Shown one piece after another: positions 13,769 through 20,740 of a DNA stretch of 25,776 nt. Source of the DNA: CAYNWK01 sp964400875 (GTDB taxonomy: Bacteria; Chloroflexota; Anaerolineae; Anaerolineales; UBA4823); assembly GCA_964400875.1 (NCBI GenBank), contig CAYNWK010000055.1, positions 1-25,776 of the forward strand, given 5' to 3'. Position 1 is the stretch's first letter. The number at the start of each line of letters is the position of its first letter. A program made the translations under genes and the position numbers. The notes under the pieces are model-generated. The model did no database searches. It was not told the DNA's origin and was given only the letters and a program-made list of their open reading frames with translations.

Positions 13769-15145
13769 ATGCATCCCCCTCTCGAACCCATCAGACGCCC
13801 TCTGGAAACACCCCGCAGCCGCCCGCGCAGCCGGCGGACCGCGCTGTTTGGCCTGGTTCTGGTTTTCGTCTTGCTGGGCTGCCGCTTCGCCCAGCAGCAG
13901 CTGCCCGGCGTGTTCCCCTCCGGGGCGGATGCAGGTCCGGGGTTGATCGCCTACGCGGGCGCGGACGGGACGATCTACACCGTCGACCGGGAGGGGAACA
14001 ACCGCCAGCAAGTCAGTCCGGCGCAGCAGGGGGATAATCAGGATCAAAGCGAACTTGTCTGCCAGCAGCCCACCTGGTCGCCTGCCGAAGCCCGGCTGGC
14101 CTTCGTCTGCCTGGGGCACGGCGAGGACGGCTTCCAGACCGGCTGGTTATACGCCTCTCGAGCGGATGGGGGAGAACTGAACGAGCTCTTCAGCAGCGTG
14201 ACAGACTTCCCCTTCTACCTGTACTGGGCCCCGGATGGCGAGCGGGTCAGCTACCTCACTTCCGGGGATAAAGACTTGCTGCACTTGTACATCGCCCCGA
14301 CCGGTGAGGGCAGAGCGCGGCTGGTCAGCATTGGTCAGCCATACTACTGGATGTGGTCGCCGGACGGGGAAACCATTCTGATCCACACCGGCGGCGCCAA
14401 AAGATCCAACCCGGAAGCCCGCATCGCCCTGCTCACACCCGGCGAAGAGACCGGGGAGCAGGAATTCACACTCTTACCCGGGTTTTTCCAGGCGCCCGCC
14501 TGGTCCCCAGACGGCAGCGCTTTCCTGGTCGTGGGCCAGGACGAGAACGGGGAGGCTGGGCTGCTGCTGGCCGACGCCCAAGGCGCAGTGCAGAGTTCGC
14601 TGACCGCCTCCCAGGGAATGAGCGCCTTCGGCTGGTCGCCGGGCGGGGATAACGTCGCCTTCTTGACCCCGGACAGCCCGGATTCTCCCAGCCTGCTCCG
14701 ACGACTGACGGTGCTCGAACCGGGAGAACCCGGCGCGCCGATCCACGTGCCCGAGTTTCCGGTGGTGGCCTTTTTCTGGGCGCCTGACGGCCGCCAGCTG
14801 GCTTACTTCGTCCCCCTGCTCAAGACCCCTGAAGACGATCAGGCCTCTCTAAGGCAGCCCCAACAGGATAATGAGTTAAAGCTGACCCTGTACGTACTGG
14901 ACGTGGACAGCGGCCTCTCCCACCAGGTGACCACCTTCACCGCAAGCGGTGGTTTTTCCAGCATGCTCCTGTTCTTCGACCAGTACCAACACTCGGCGAC
15001 TCTGTGGTCTCCGGACAGCCAACAGCTGGCGCTATCAGCAAAAGACGCCGCCGGAAATCCGGGTGTTTACGTGATTTCGGCTTCAGGGGTCGGCGGATTG
15101 CGCCAGATCGCTGAAGGCGATACCGCCGTGTGGTCCTTCCGCTAG
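13769..15145 (+). CDS. TolB-like beta-propeller protein (PD40 repeats), probable lipoprotein, 458 aa
   Basis: An arginine-rich N-terminus is followed by a hydrophobic stretch and LVFVLLGC, which reads as a lipobox near residue 38. Seven WxPDG-like repeats follow: PTWSPAEARLAF, LYWAPDGERVSYL, WMWSPDGETILIH, PAWSPDGSAFLVV, FGWSPGGDNVAFL, FFWAPDGRQLAYF and TLWSPDSQQLALS. Seven copies fit a closed seven-bladed TolB/WD40-type propeller. These domains usually bind proteins or, with an added hydrolase domain, support peptidases; no hydrolase domain is present here. The protein is probably anchored outside the cytoplasmic membrane. It precedes the membrane EEP gene by 16 nt and is likely co-transcribed with it. 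Confidence 0.87.
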   Translation: MHPPLEPIRRPLETPRSRPRSRRTALFGLVLVFVLLGCRFAQQQLPGVFPSGADAGPGLIAYAGADGTIYTVDREGNNRQQVSPAQQGDNQDQSELVCQQPTWSPAEARLAFVCLGHGEDGFQTGWLYASRADGGELNELFSSVTDFPFYLYWAPDGERVSYLTSGDKDLLHLYIAPTGEGRARLVSIGQPYYWMWSPDGETILIHTGGAKRSNPEARIALLTPGEETGEQEFTLLPGFFQAPAWSPDGSAFLVVGQDENGEAGLLLADAQGAVQSSLTASQGMSAFGWSPGGDNVAFLTPDSPDSPSLLRRLTVLEPGEPGAPIHVPEFPVVAFFWAPDGRQLAYFVPLLKTPEDDQASLRQPQQDNELKLTLYVLDVDSGLSHQVTTFTASGGFSSMLLFFDQYQHSATLWSPDSQQLALSAKDAAGNPGVYVISASGVGGLRQIAEGDTAVWSFR

Positions 15146-15161
15146 AGCGGGGAGGCCGATT

Positions 15162-17150
15162 TTGGAACCCCACCCAGAACGCAAAACAGCGCTGGCTCCC
15201 CTCTTCTTCGCCCTCTTCTTCCTCTTCTTTTTGCAGCTGCTTACCGCCTTCATCGAAGCGACGTATACTTTCGGTCTTTTAAGCACCAGCCTGCCGCCCG
15301 AAGTGGCCAGCGTGGTGCTTTTTTTCACCCCCTTTCTCTTGCTACCCTTCCGGCGAGGCCTGCCCCGCCGGGTTTTGCTGCTCCTCGCCCTGCTGGCGCT
15401 CGTCTGCCGGGCGGCTCTTCCGCTGCTGAATCCCGCCGGTAAAATGCTGGTCGCCGGGTTGGGTACCGGCAGCTTTTTGCTCTTCCTTCCCGCCTGGCTG
15501 TCGCATCCGGCCGGAGGTCTTATTGCCAAATCGGCTCGCAGCATGGGACTGGGAATGGCGCTCTCCGTCGCAGGCATGATCCTGTTCAAAGCGGTTAATT
15601 CCGGGGTCGATATCTCATTCCAGCCAATCATCGGCATCGCCCTGGCGCTGGTTGGCGCGGCCCTGCTGCCCACAGCTATTACCGCAGGCGAACGGCTTCC
15701 CGAAGCCGAAGCGGAGAAACGCCCCAGCGCCTCCTTCGGGCGGGTAACGGGATTGAGCCTGGGGATCACCGGAACTCTGGCTCTGGTTTATTTCGCCTTC
15801 ACCAGCCCCAACGTGATCGCCCGCTGGACCGGCGCCCCCTACCTTGCTATCCTGAGCGCCTGCCTGTTCGCTCTGACAGTGTATGCCGGGCTTCAGTCCG
15901 GAGGCTGGTTGTGGCAGAAACTGTCCCTGCCCGTCCTGCTGGTTTGGAACGGGGTCTTCACCGCCGCGCTGACCCTGACTATCCTGGCGCACCAGGTCGA
16001 CTTTCCAGCCGATCCCGGGGCATACCCGCTGGCCGAAGGGCCCATTCCGGCTTGGGCGAACGCCGCCCTGTATTTGGCCCTGCTCACCTTCCCGGTACTG
16101 CTGGCCGACTTCACGCTGTTCGTCAGTGCGCTCGGGGGTGGCCGCGTATCACCCCAGGTGATGGGAGCGGGGTTCGGGCTGGCGGCGCTGTTCCTGCTGG
16201 CCTTGATCTTCGGGCACGTCTTCACCACGGTATACGACTATATCCCCGTGGTGGGGCTGCCTTTCCGCAACCGTTTTTGGCTGGTTCATTTCATCGCCGC
16301 GCTCGCCGCCGGACTCCCGATTTTCCTCCTGGGGAGGGCAGCCCGTGCACGCCTGGTTTCGTCCTCGAGCCCGGGAAACCCCTGGCTTTGGCTCACCGCC
16401 GTGGGCCTCATCGGCGCCGTCGCGCTGGGGTACGCCTCTCTGCGCAGCCTGAACCTGGGCTATTTGACTCTGGATAGCGATTTGAGGGTAATGACGTATA
16501 ACGTCCAGCAAGGCTACAGCAAAACGGGTGAAAAAAACTACGCGGGACAGCTGGCGGTCATTCGCGCTCAGAACCCGGATATCGTCGCGCTCCAGGAGAG
16601 CGACACCAACCGGCCCGCCGGGGGCAACGAAGACCTGGTGCGCTACTTCGCCGACGCCCTCGGCATGCACGCCTATTATGGGCCGAAAACGGTGACAGGC
16701 ACCTTCGGCATTGCCCTGCTGTCCCATTATTTGCTTCAGGATGCTCAAACCGTTTACTTGTTCAGCGACGGGGAGCAAGCCGCGGCCAGCCTGGCCCGCA
16801 TCACGGTGGACGGTGAGCGGTTCAACGTGATCGTCACCCATCTGGGCAACGGCGGGCCGCTCGTCCAGCAGCAAAACGTGCTGGCCGAACTCGCCGGATT
16901 GGAGAACGTGATCCTGGTAGGGGATTTCAACTTCAGGCCGGACAGCGAACAATACAGGCTGACCACCCAGACCTACATCGACGCCTGGTTGGCGGCCGAT
17001 ACGGCAGAAGTTAACGGCTCGGGCTGGGACCCACAGGACCGTATCGATCACGTTTTCGTCTCACCGGGGATCCGCGTTGATTCGGCGCGCTACCTGGTCG
17101 GCCCGGCTTCGGACCACCCGGCCCTGGTTGTCGATATCAGCACACCCTGA
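15162..17150 (+). CDS. Polytopic membrane protein with C-terminal endonuclease/exonuclease/phosphatase (EEP) domain, 662 aa
   Basis: Translation probably starts at the TTG at 15162, because GGAGG lies 6 nt upstream (15151-15155) and the next methionine is about 90 codons inside. Residues 1-430 contain about 13 hydrophobic segments. Residues 440-662 form an EEP domain with the metal and phosphate residues in place: N447 in MTYNVQQG, E479 in ALQESD, H560 in VTHLG, D588 and N590 in VGDFNF, and D651-H652 in SDHP. The family hydrolyses phosphodiesters in nucleic acids, inositol phosphates or sphingolipids. The membrane fusion favours a lipid or envelope substrate. The layout recalls eukaryotic CWH43/PGAP2IP (membrane part plus EEP-like domain); homology of the membrane part is not shown. 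It follows the TolB-like gene. Confidence 0.87.
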   Translation: MEPHPERKTALAPLFFALFFLFFLQLLTAFIEATYTFGLLSTSLPPEVASVVLFFTPFLLLPFRRGLPRRVLLLLALLALVCRAALPLLNPAGKMLVAGLGTGSFLLFLPAWLSHPAGGLIAKSARSMGLGMALSVAGMILFKAVNSGVDISFQPIIGIALALVGAALLPTAITAGERLPEAEAEKRPSASFGRVTGLSLGITGTLALVYFAFTSPNVIARWTGAPYLAILSACLFALTVYAGLQSGGWLWQKLSLPVLLVWNGVFTAALTLTILAHQVDFPADPGAYPLAEGPIPAWANAALYLALLTFPVLLADFTLFVSALGGGRVSPQVMGAGFGLAALFLLALIFGHVFTTVYDYIPVVGLPFRNRFWLVHFIAALAAGLPIFLLGRAARARLVSSSSPGNPWLWLTAVGLIGAVALGYASLRSLNLGYLTLDSDLRVMTYNVQQGYSKTGEKNYAGQLAVIRAQNPDIVALQESDTNRPAGGNEDLVRYFADALGMHAYYGPKTVTGTFGIALLSHYLLQDAQTVYLFSDGEQAAASLARITVDGERFNVIVTHLGNGGPLVQQQNVLAELAGLENVILVGDFNFRPDSEQYRLTTQTYIDAWLAADTAEVNGSGWDPQDRIDHVFVSPGIRVDSARYLVGPASDHPALVVDISTP

Positions 17151-17264
17151 AATTTCCACTTTTGAAAGCTCGTCAAATCTAGGACTTTCTTCCTACGGAG
17201 ATCTATCCGGCTTCGTGCTAGACTCCCGATTAATGGATCTGAACATTAAGGAGGGATCTAGCCG

Positions 17265-18551
17265 ATGAACCGACCCATACCCGCCTTGCTCGTGCTGCTG
17301 GCCCTGCTGCTGCCCTGGCAGGGCGTGCTGGCCGAAGGCCAAACGAATTCGAGCAGCGAAAAGGCAAACACCTCTGCTGCGGTGTCAAGCCTGCCGGAGC
17401 CAGGAGAAGCGCCTCCCGGAGAGACCCACCTGGGGGTGCCGGTGTCCGTTACCGGCGAGAGTCTGCCCCTGACGCCGGACTACTCCGGATGTGGCGGGGC
17501 GATCGCGCCGCTGACCAACGACAGCTACGAGCAAACGGTGGTGGAGCTGGTCAACGACGAACGCGCCAAGGTGGGCCTGCCGCCGCTGAAGCGCGTCGAC
17601 CCGCTCGACCAGGCGGCCCGCTACCACGCCGCAGACATGGCGCAAGACGATTATTTCTCCCACACCAGTTACGACCGGGTAGGAGGGGAACTCGTATCCG
17701 CCTGCAGTTGGTCCACCCGGATCAGCACGTATTACCCTTCCTGGAACTCGCTGTCGGAGAACATCGCCGCCGGTTATCCCTCCCCGGTCTCGGTGATGGG
17801 CGGCTGGATGAACAGCCCGGGACACAAAGCCAACATCCTGAGAGCCTCCTCCTGGGAGATCGGCGTGGGTTACTACGCCGGCAGCGGCAGCTATTACCAC
17901 TACTGGGTGCAGGACTTTGGCCGGCGCGGCGGCGTTTACCCGCTGGTGATCGACCGGGAAGCCGCCAGCGCCGAGGGCCGCGATGTCTCCATCTACATCT
18001 ACGGCAGCTGGTCGGAGATGCGCCTGCGCAACGAGGACGGCGCCTGGAGCGGATGGATGCCTTTCCAGCAGGAATTCCCCTGGACCCTGAGCCCCGGCGT
18101 TGGCGATCACAGCGTTACGGCGGAAGTGCGCGCCGGCGGCACGACGGTCGCAACCGGCGACGAGATCTACCTGGCGGTGGACAACAGCACGCCTGTGCTC
18201 GGAAATCTGCCGGACCAGGTTGGTTTCATTTACCGCATGAGCGACAGCAAGCTGCTTCCGTCCCACGTAGAACTGACCCCGCTCAACACCGGAAACGGAG
18301 ACCCGCTCGATTGGTCGGCCGGCCAGAGTGGCGGCTGGTTTACGCTCGACCCCAACCAGGCCGCCACCCCCCAGAAGCTGACCATCACCCCCAATGGATT
18401 CGACGCCAGCTCGCCGCAGACATATTCGGGCTCGGTCACCGTGACGGTCACAAGCCCCTCCGGCGTGCAGGGTTCTCCACACACGATCCAGTTGAGCCTG
18501 GTCGTCATCGAGGACACCAACCAGGCTTATCTGCCGGCCATCCTGCGCTGA
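17265..18551 (+). CDS. Secreted CAP-domain (SCP/PR1-like) protein, 428 aa
   Basis: AAGGAGG at 17248-17254 sets the ATG at 17265. A signal peptide (LLVLLALLLPWQGVLAEG) with a likely AxA-like cleavage site opens the protein. A CAP domain lies near residues 85-235, with the expected cavity residues: H in RYHAADMAQDDYFSH, E in LSENIAAG and H in NSPGHKANIL. A middle beta-rich segment resembles an Ig-like domain (IYIYGSWSEMRLRNEDG, DHSVTAEVRAGG). A C-terminal BACON/Ig-like region includes GGWFTLDPNQ and TYSGSVTVTVTS. The last residues are AYLPAILR, which may be a sorting motif. CAP proteins are extracellular, with lipid-binding or protease-related roles; the exact role is unknown. A possible extended -10 (TGCTAGACT, 17216-17224) lies upstream, and a strong terminator follows. 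Confidence 0.9.
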   Translation: MNRPIPALLVLLALLLPWQGVLAEGQTNSSSEKANTSAAVSSLPEPGEAPPGETHLGVPVSVTGESLPLTPDYSGCGGAIAPLTNDSYEQTVVELVNDERAKVGLPPLKRVDPLDQAARYHAADMAQDDYFSHTSYDRVGGELVSACSWSTRISTYYPSWNSLSENIAAGYPSPVSVMGGWMNSPGHKANILRASSWEIGVGYYAGSGSYYHYWVQDFGRRGGVYPLVIDREAASAEGRDVSIYIYGSWSEMRLRNEDGAWSGWMPFQQEFPWTLSPGVGDHSVTAEVRAGGTTVATGDEIYLAVDNSTPVLGNLPDQVGFIYRMSDSKLLPSHVELTPLNTGNGDPLDWSAGQSGGWFTLDPNQAATPQKLTITPNGFDASSPQTYSGSVTVTVTSPSGVQGSPHTIQLSLVVIEDTNQAYLPAILR

Positions 18552-18577
18552 CCGCCTCGTCAAGAGGGCAGCCGGTC

Positions 18578-18611
18578 ACGCCGCGGGATTGAATCACTCC
18601 CGCGGCGTTTT
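18578..18611 (+). terminator. Rho-independent terminator after the CAP-domain gene
   Basis: ACGCCGCGGGA (18578-18588) pairs perfectly with TCCCGCGGCGT (18598-18608) over a 9-nt loop, followed directly by a short T-run ending at 18611. It lies 27 bp after the stop codon. Confidence 0.85.
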
Positions 18612-18625
18612 CCCTGATTTCCCCT

Positions 18626-18663
18626 GGCTGCTCGGTTCGAGCTCCACACTGAGCCGAGCAGCC
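18626..18663. terminator. Second hairpin, 10-bp arms, possible minus-strand terminator
   Basis: GGCTGCTCGG (18626-18635) pairs with CCGAGCAGCC (18654-18663) over 18 nt. It lies just past the stop codon of the minus-strand small gene at 18671. There is no clear T-run on that strand, so termination is only possible. Confidence 0.45.
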
Positions 18664-18670
18664 TCCCGGG

Positions 18671-18970
18671 CTACATCACCAGGCGAACCCCTAGCCCACC
18701 GCTAACCCCGCCTGATGCCTGCACGATTTGGGCGAGCAGCAAAGCTGCCAGAAACAGGATGGCCAGCAAGTACGCAACCTTTCGTTTCAACATGAACATT
18801 CGCTCCTTTCTGTTTATGAAACGGACACGTTCGTCTGCGCGCGCGGTGGGGGCGACTTCGTCGGCTCGAGCCTGCCGGAGCATACGAGCGCTCCCAGCTT
18901 CCCGGCGCAGTTTGGCCTCGTGCTGTGCTTTTTGAGCTTCTTGGGCGAGGCGTCTCAGTAAGTCGTCCAT
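18671..18970 (-). CDS. Small membrane protein with charged N-terminal half, 99 aa; possible nested 40-aa product
   Basis: A very good ribosome-binding site (AAAGGAGG on the minus strand, 18976-18983) stands 5 nt before the ATG at 18970. The first 58 residues are highly charged and probably helical (MDDLLRRLAQEAQKAQHEAK). They are followed by LKRKVAYLLAILFLAALLLAQIVQ, a single hydrophobic segment, and a glycine-rich end GGVSGGLGVRLVM. Inside the frame, the codons for RKER create a second AAAGGAG, 9 nt before an in-frame ATG at MLKRK. A nested 40-residue peptide could therefore start there. I recognise no family. The gene is divergent from the sigma-factor cassette, with 278 bp between starts. 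The two ribosome-binding sites support a real gene despite its size. Confidence 0.62.
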   Translation of the reverse strand: MDDLLRRLAQEAQKAQHEAKLRREAGSARMLRQARADEVAPTARADERVRFINRKERMFMLKRKVAYLLAILFLAALLLAQIVQASGGVSGGLGVRLVM

Positions 18971-19074
18971 CACAACCTCCTTTGAAAGTTCCTGATCGAG
19001 AGGTTTTCACCGCGGTCTCCCCTCACTATTCACCTTAAACGTAGCGAGCCGCCGGTTTTCCGGCAATTATTTAG

Positions 19075-19115
19075 AGCGAGGTTGTCGGCGGTCGAAGCCC
19101 GCCGACAACCTCGCT
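19075..19115. repeat. Perfect hairpin, 17-bp arms and 7-nt loop (REP-like)
   Basis: AGCGAGGTTGTCGGCGG (19075-19091) and CCGCCGACAACCTCGCT (19099-19115) are exact reverse complements around TCGAAGC. It lies between divergent genes, so it ends no transcript. A small stem GCCGG-TTTT-CCGGC lies just to its left (19051-19064). A dispersed palindromic element is the likely explanation. Confidence 0.8.
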
Positions 19116-19155
19116 ATCCTGCCCCTCAAGTGGGTAAGTCTTATCTAAATAAGGG

Positions 19156-19161
19156 TATAAT
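19156..19161 (+). promoter_or_regulatory. TATAAT -10 candidate upstream of the sigma-factor gene
   Basis: This is a perfect -10 hexamer 87 bp before the sigma-factor ATG, but no -35 match is visible at 16-18 bp. It may be an activator-dependent promoter or a chance match in locally AT-rich sequence. Confidence 0.35.
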
Positions 19162-19248
19162 CGAATTTCGATCGCCGTAAGGGGGCAGCTTTTAACATCC
19201 CAGCCATACACCGCAAAGCGTTTCCCCCATCCCACCTCATGGACGGAG

Positions 19249-19926
19249 ATGGACGCCAAAGACCTCGACCTCGAAGAAGTTTCGCAGCGCTGCGCCGAAG
19301 AGAGCGCCCGCTACTTCCACGGACACGAACACGATACAGCTTACTGCTTCGAGCTCTTCCGGCGCGCCTTCTCCCGGCGGGATCAGCTCGCTTGGGCGCA
19401 TATCTACCAGATCTACCAGCCGCTCATGGCCGGCTGGGTCCAGCGCCACAAGGGTTTCCCGGGCAGCGGAGAAGAAGTGCAGTACTTCATCAACCGGGCC
19501 TACGAACGAATGTGGTCGGCTGTTTCCTGGGAGAAGTTCGGGCGCTTTAACGATCTGAAGTCTGTGCTGCGTTATTTAAAGATGTGCGTGGGCAGCGTGA
19601 TCATCGATCACTTACGCTCCCAGGCTAAGTTGACCCTGGAAGAGCTGACCGAACCGGTCATCGAAGAGGCGCACCGGCACGACCCTTCCCTGGAAGATCG
19701 AGTCTTCGATAGTGTCGGCGGGGAGGCTTTGTGGAAGCAGATCGAGGCGTTAGGCATCGACCGGCAGGAATACTGCGTGCTGTACGGTTCCTTCGTGCTG
19801 GGGCTGAAACCGCGCCAGCTACTCGAGCATTACCCTGGCGAGTTCGACGACGTGCGGCAAATTTACCGCGTCAAGGAAAATGTACTGGCGCGCCTGCGCC
19901 GCAACCTGGAACCGGAAGATCTTTAA
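19249..19926 (+). CDS. ECF-like sigma-70 family RNA polymerase sigma factor, 225 aa
   Basis: Residues ~45-125 read as sigma region 2: LAWAHIYQIYQPLMAGWVQRH, EEVQYFINRAYERMWSAV, then FNDLKSVLRYLKMCVGSVIIDHLRSQ, the helix that normally melts and contacts the -10. After a linker of about 35 acidic residues, LGIDRQEYCVLYGSFVLGLKPRQLLEHYP and VRQIYRVKENVLARLRRNLE form a divergent region 4. The order and length fit an ECF-type factor with an extra N-terminal segment of about 40 residues. Region 4 lacks the usual ExxxxxEIA spelling, so it is a diverged group. The ATG at 19249 has no properly spaced ribosome-binding site. It is followed by a zinc-motif protein that looks like its anti-sigma factor, then a CHAT protease. 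Confidence 0.78.
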   Translation: MDAKDLDLEEVSQRCAEESARYFHGHEHDTAYCFELFRRAFSRRDQLAWAHIYQIYQPLMAGWVQRHKGFPGSGEEVQYFINRAYERMWSAVSWEKFGRFNDLKSVLRYLKMCVGSVIIDHLRSQAKLTLEELTEPVIEEAHRHDPSLEDRVFDSVGGEALWKQIEALGIDRQEYCVLYGSFVLGLKPRQLLEHYPGEFDDVRQIYRVKENVLARLRRNLEPEDL

Positions 19927-19982
19927 TTCCATGCCGGAAAAATCGCCCCTGCTGCGTTTAGATGTGTAGAAGGGCAAAAACT

Positions 19983-20687
19983 ATGACCGATAACAATTCC
20001 GCCCCCCATTTTTCTGACGAAACGCTGTTAGCCTATCTCGATCAAGAGATAGATACCGAGACCGCCGCTCAAATCGAAGCATCGCCCGCCGACCGGCGCA
20101 GAGCCCAAGAACTTTACCAACTGCAGAACAGCCTGACCGCACGTATGTACCGCTTCAATTGCCCGGAACCCGAGGTTTTGGGTGAATACCACCTGGGCAT
20201 GCTGGCAGCTCGCCAGGAGTGGTCCGTTGCCAGGCACCTGGAGGACTGTCCCCACTGCGCCCGGGAATTAGCCGAGCTGGCCGAATTCCTCCAGGAGGAG
20301 GCCGGGCCGGTCGCCAGCCCCCTGGAAGGGCTGCGCGTGCTGGTCGCTCGCCTAATTTCCGGCATGTCCGGCCCAGGGATGCCCGCGCCGGCCTTTGCCT
20401 TGCGCGGGCAAGACTCGACCCGCGTCTACGACGCCGGAGAAGCCCAGCTGGTCCTGGACGTACAGGATGACAATACGCATCCGGGCAGCAAGGTGCTGGT
20501 TGGGCTGATCACCGGGATGGACGCCGAAGGATTTCAGGTAGAAATCCGCCGGGGTGGAGAGCAAGTTGCGCTGGCGACGATCGATGAGTTGGGCAACTTC
20601 TTGATCGAAGATCTCTCCCCCGGCGGTTATGCATTAACCGTTCAGGGCCAGGAGGTGGCCATTCACATCCCGGCGCTGCAGATTTAA
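19983..20687 (+). CDS. Soluble anti-sigma-like protein with HxxxCxxC zinc motif, 234 aa
   Basis: I chose the ATG at 19983, with AGAAGG about 11 nt upstream, over an ATG at 19962. The N-terminus FSDETLLAYLDQEIDTETAAQIEAS followed by H85-x3-C89-x2-C92 (ARHLEDCPHCARELAELAEFL) is the signature of zinc anti-sigma domains, which clamp ECF sigma factors. A linker (about 105-140) rich in G, P and A leads to a beta-rich C-terminal half. It has VYDAGEAQLVLDVQDD, VEIRRGGEQVALATIDELGNFLIEDLSPGGYALTV, similar to carboxypeptidase-regulatory-like folds. No membrane helix is seen, unlike many anti-sigma factors, so the protein should be cytoplasmic. It follows the sigma gene by 56 bp. A short stem (CCGGT-CAA-ACCGG, 20704-20716) separates it from the CHAT gene. 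Confidence 0.75.
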   Translation: MTDNNSAPHFSDETLLAYLDQEIDTETAAQIEASPADRRRAQELYQLQNSLTARMYRFNCPEPEVLGEYHLGMLAARQEWSVARHLEDCPHCARELAELAEFLQEEAGPVASPLEGLRVLVARLISGMSGPGMPAPAFALRGQDSTRVYDAGEAQLVLDVQDDNTHPGSKVLVGLITGMDAEGFQVEIRRGGEQVALATIDELGNFLIEDLSPGGYALTVQGQEVAIHIPALQI

Positions 20688-20740
20688 ACCAAAAACCCGA
20701 ACACCGGTCAAACCGGCCGGGCCGACGCTCGCACAAGCTT

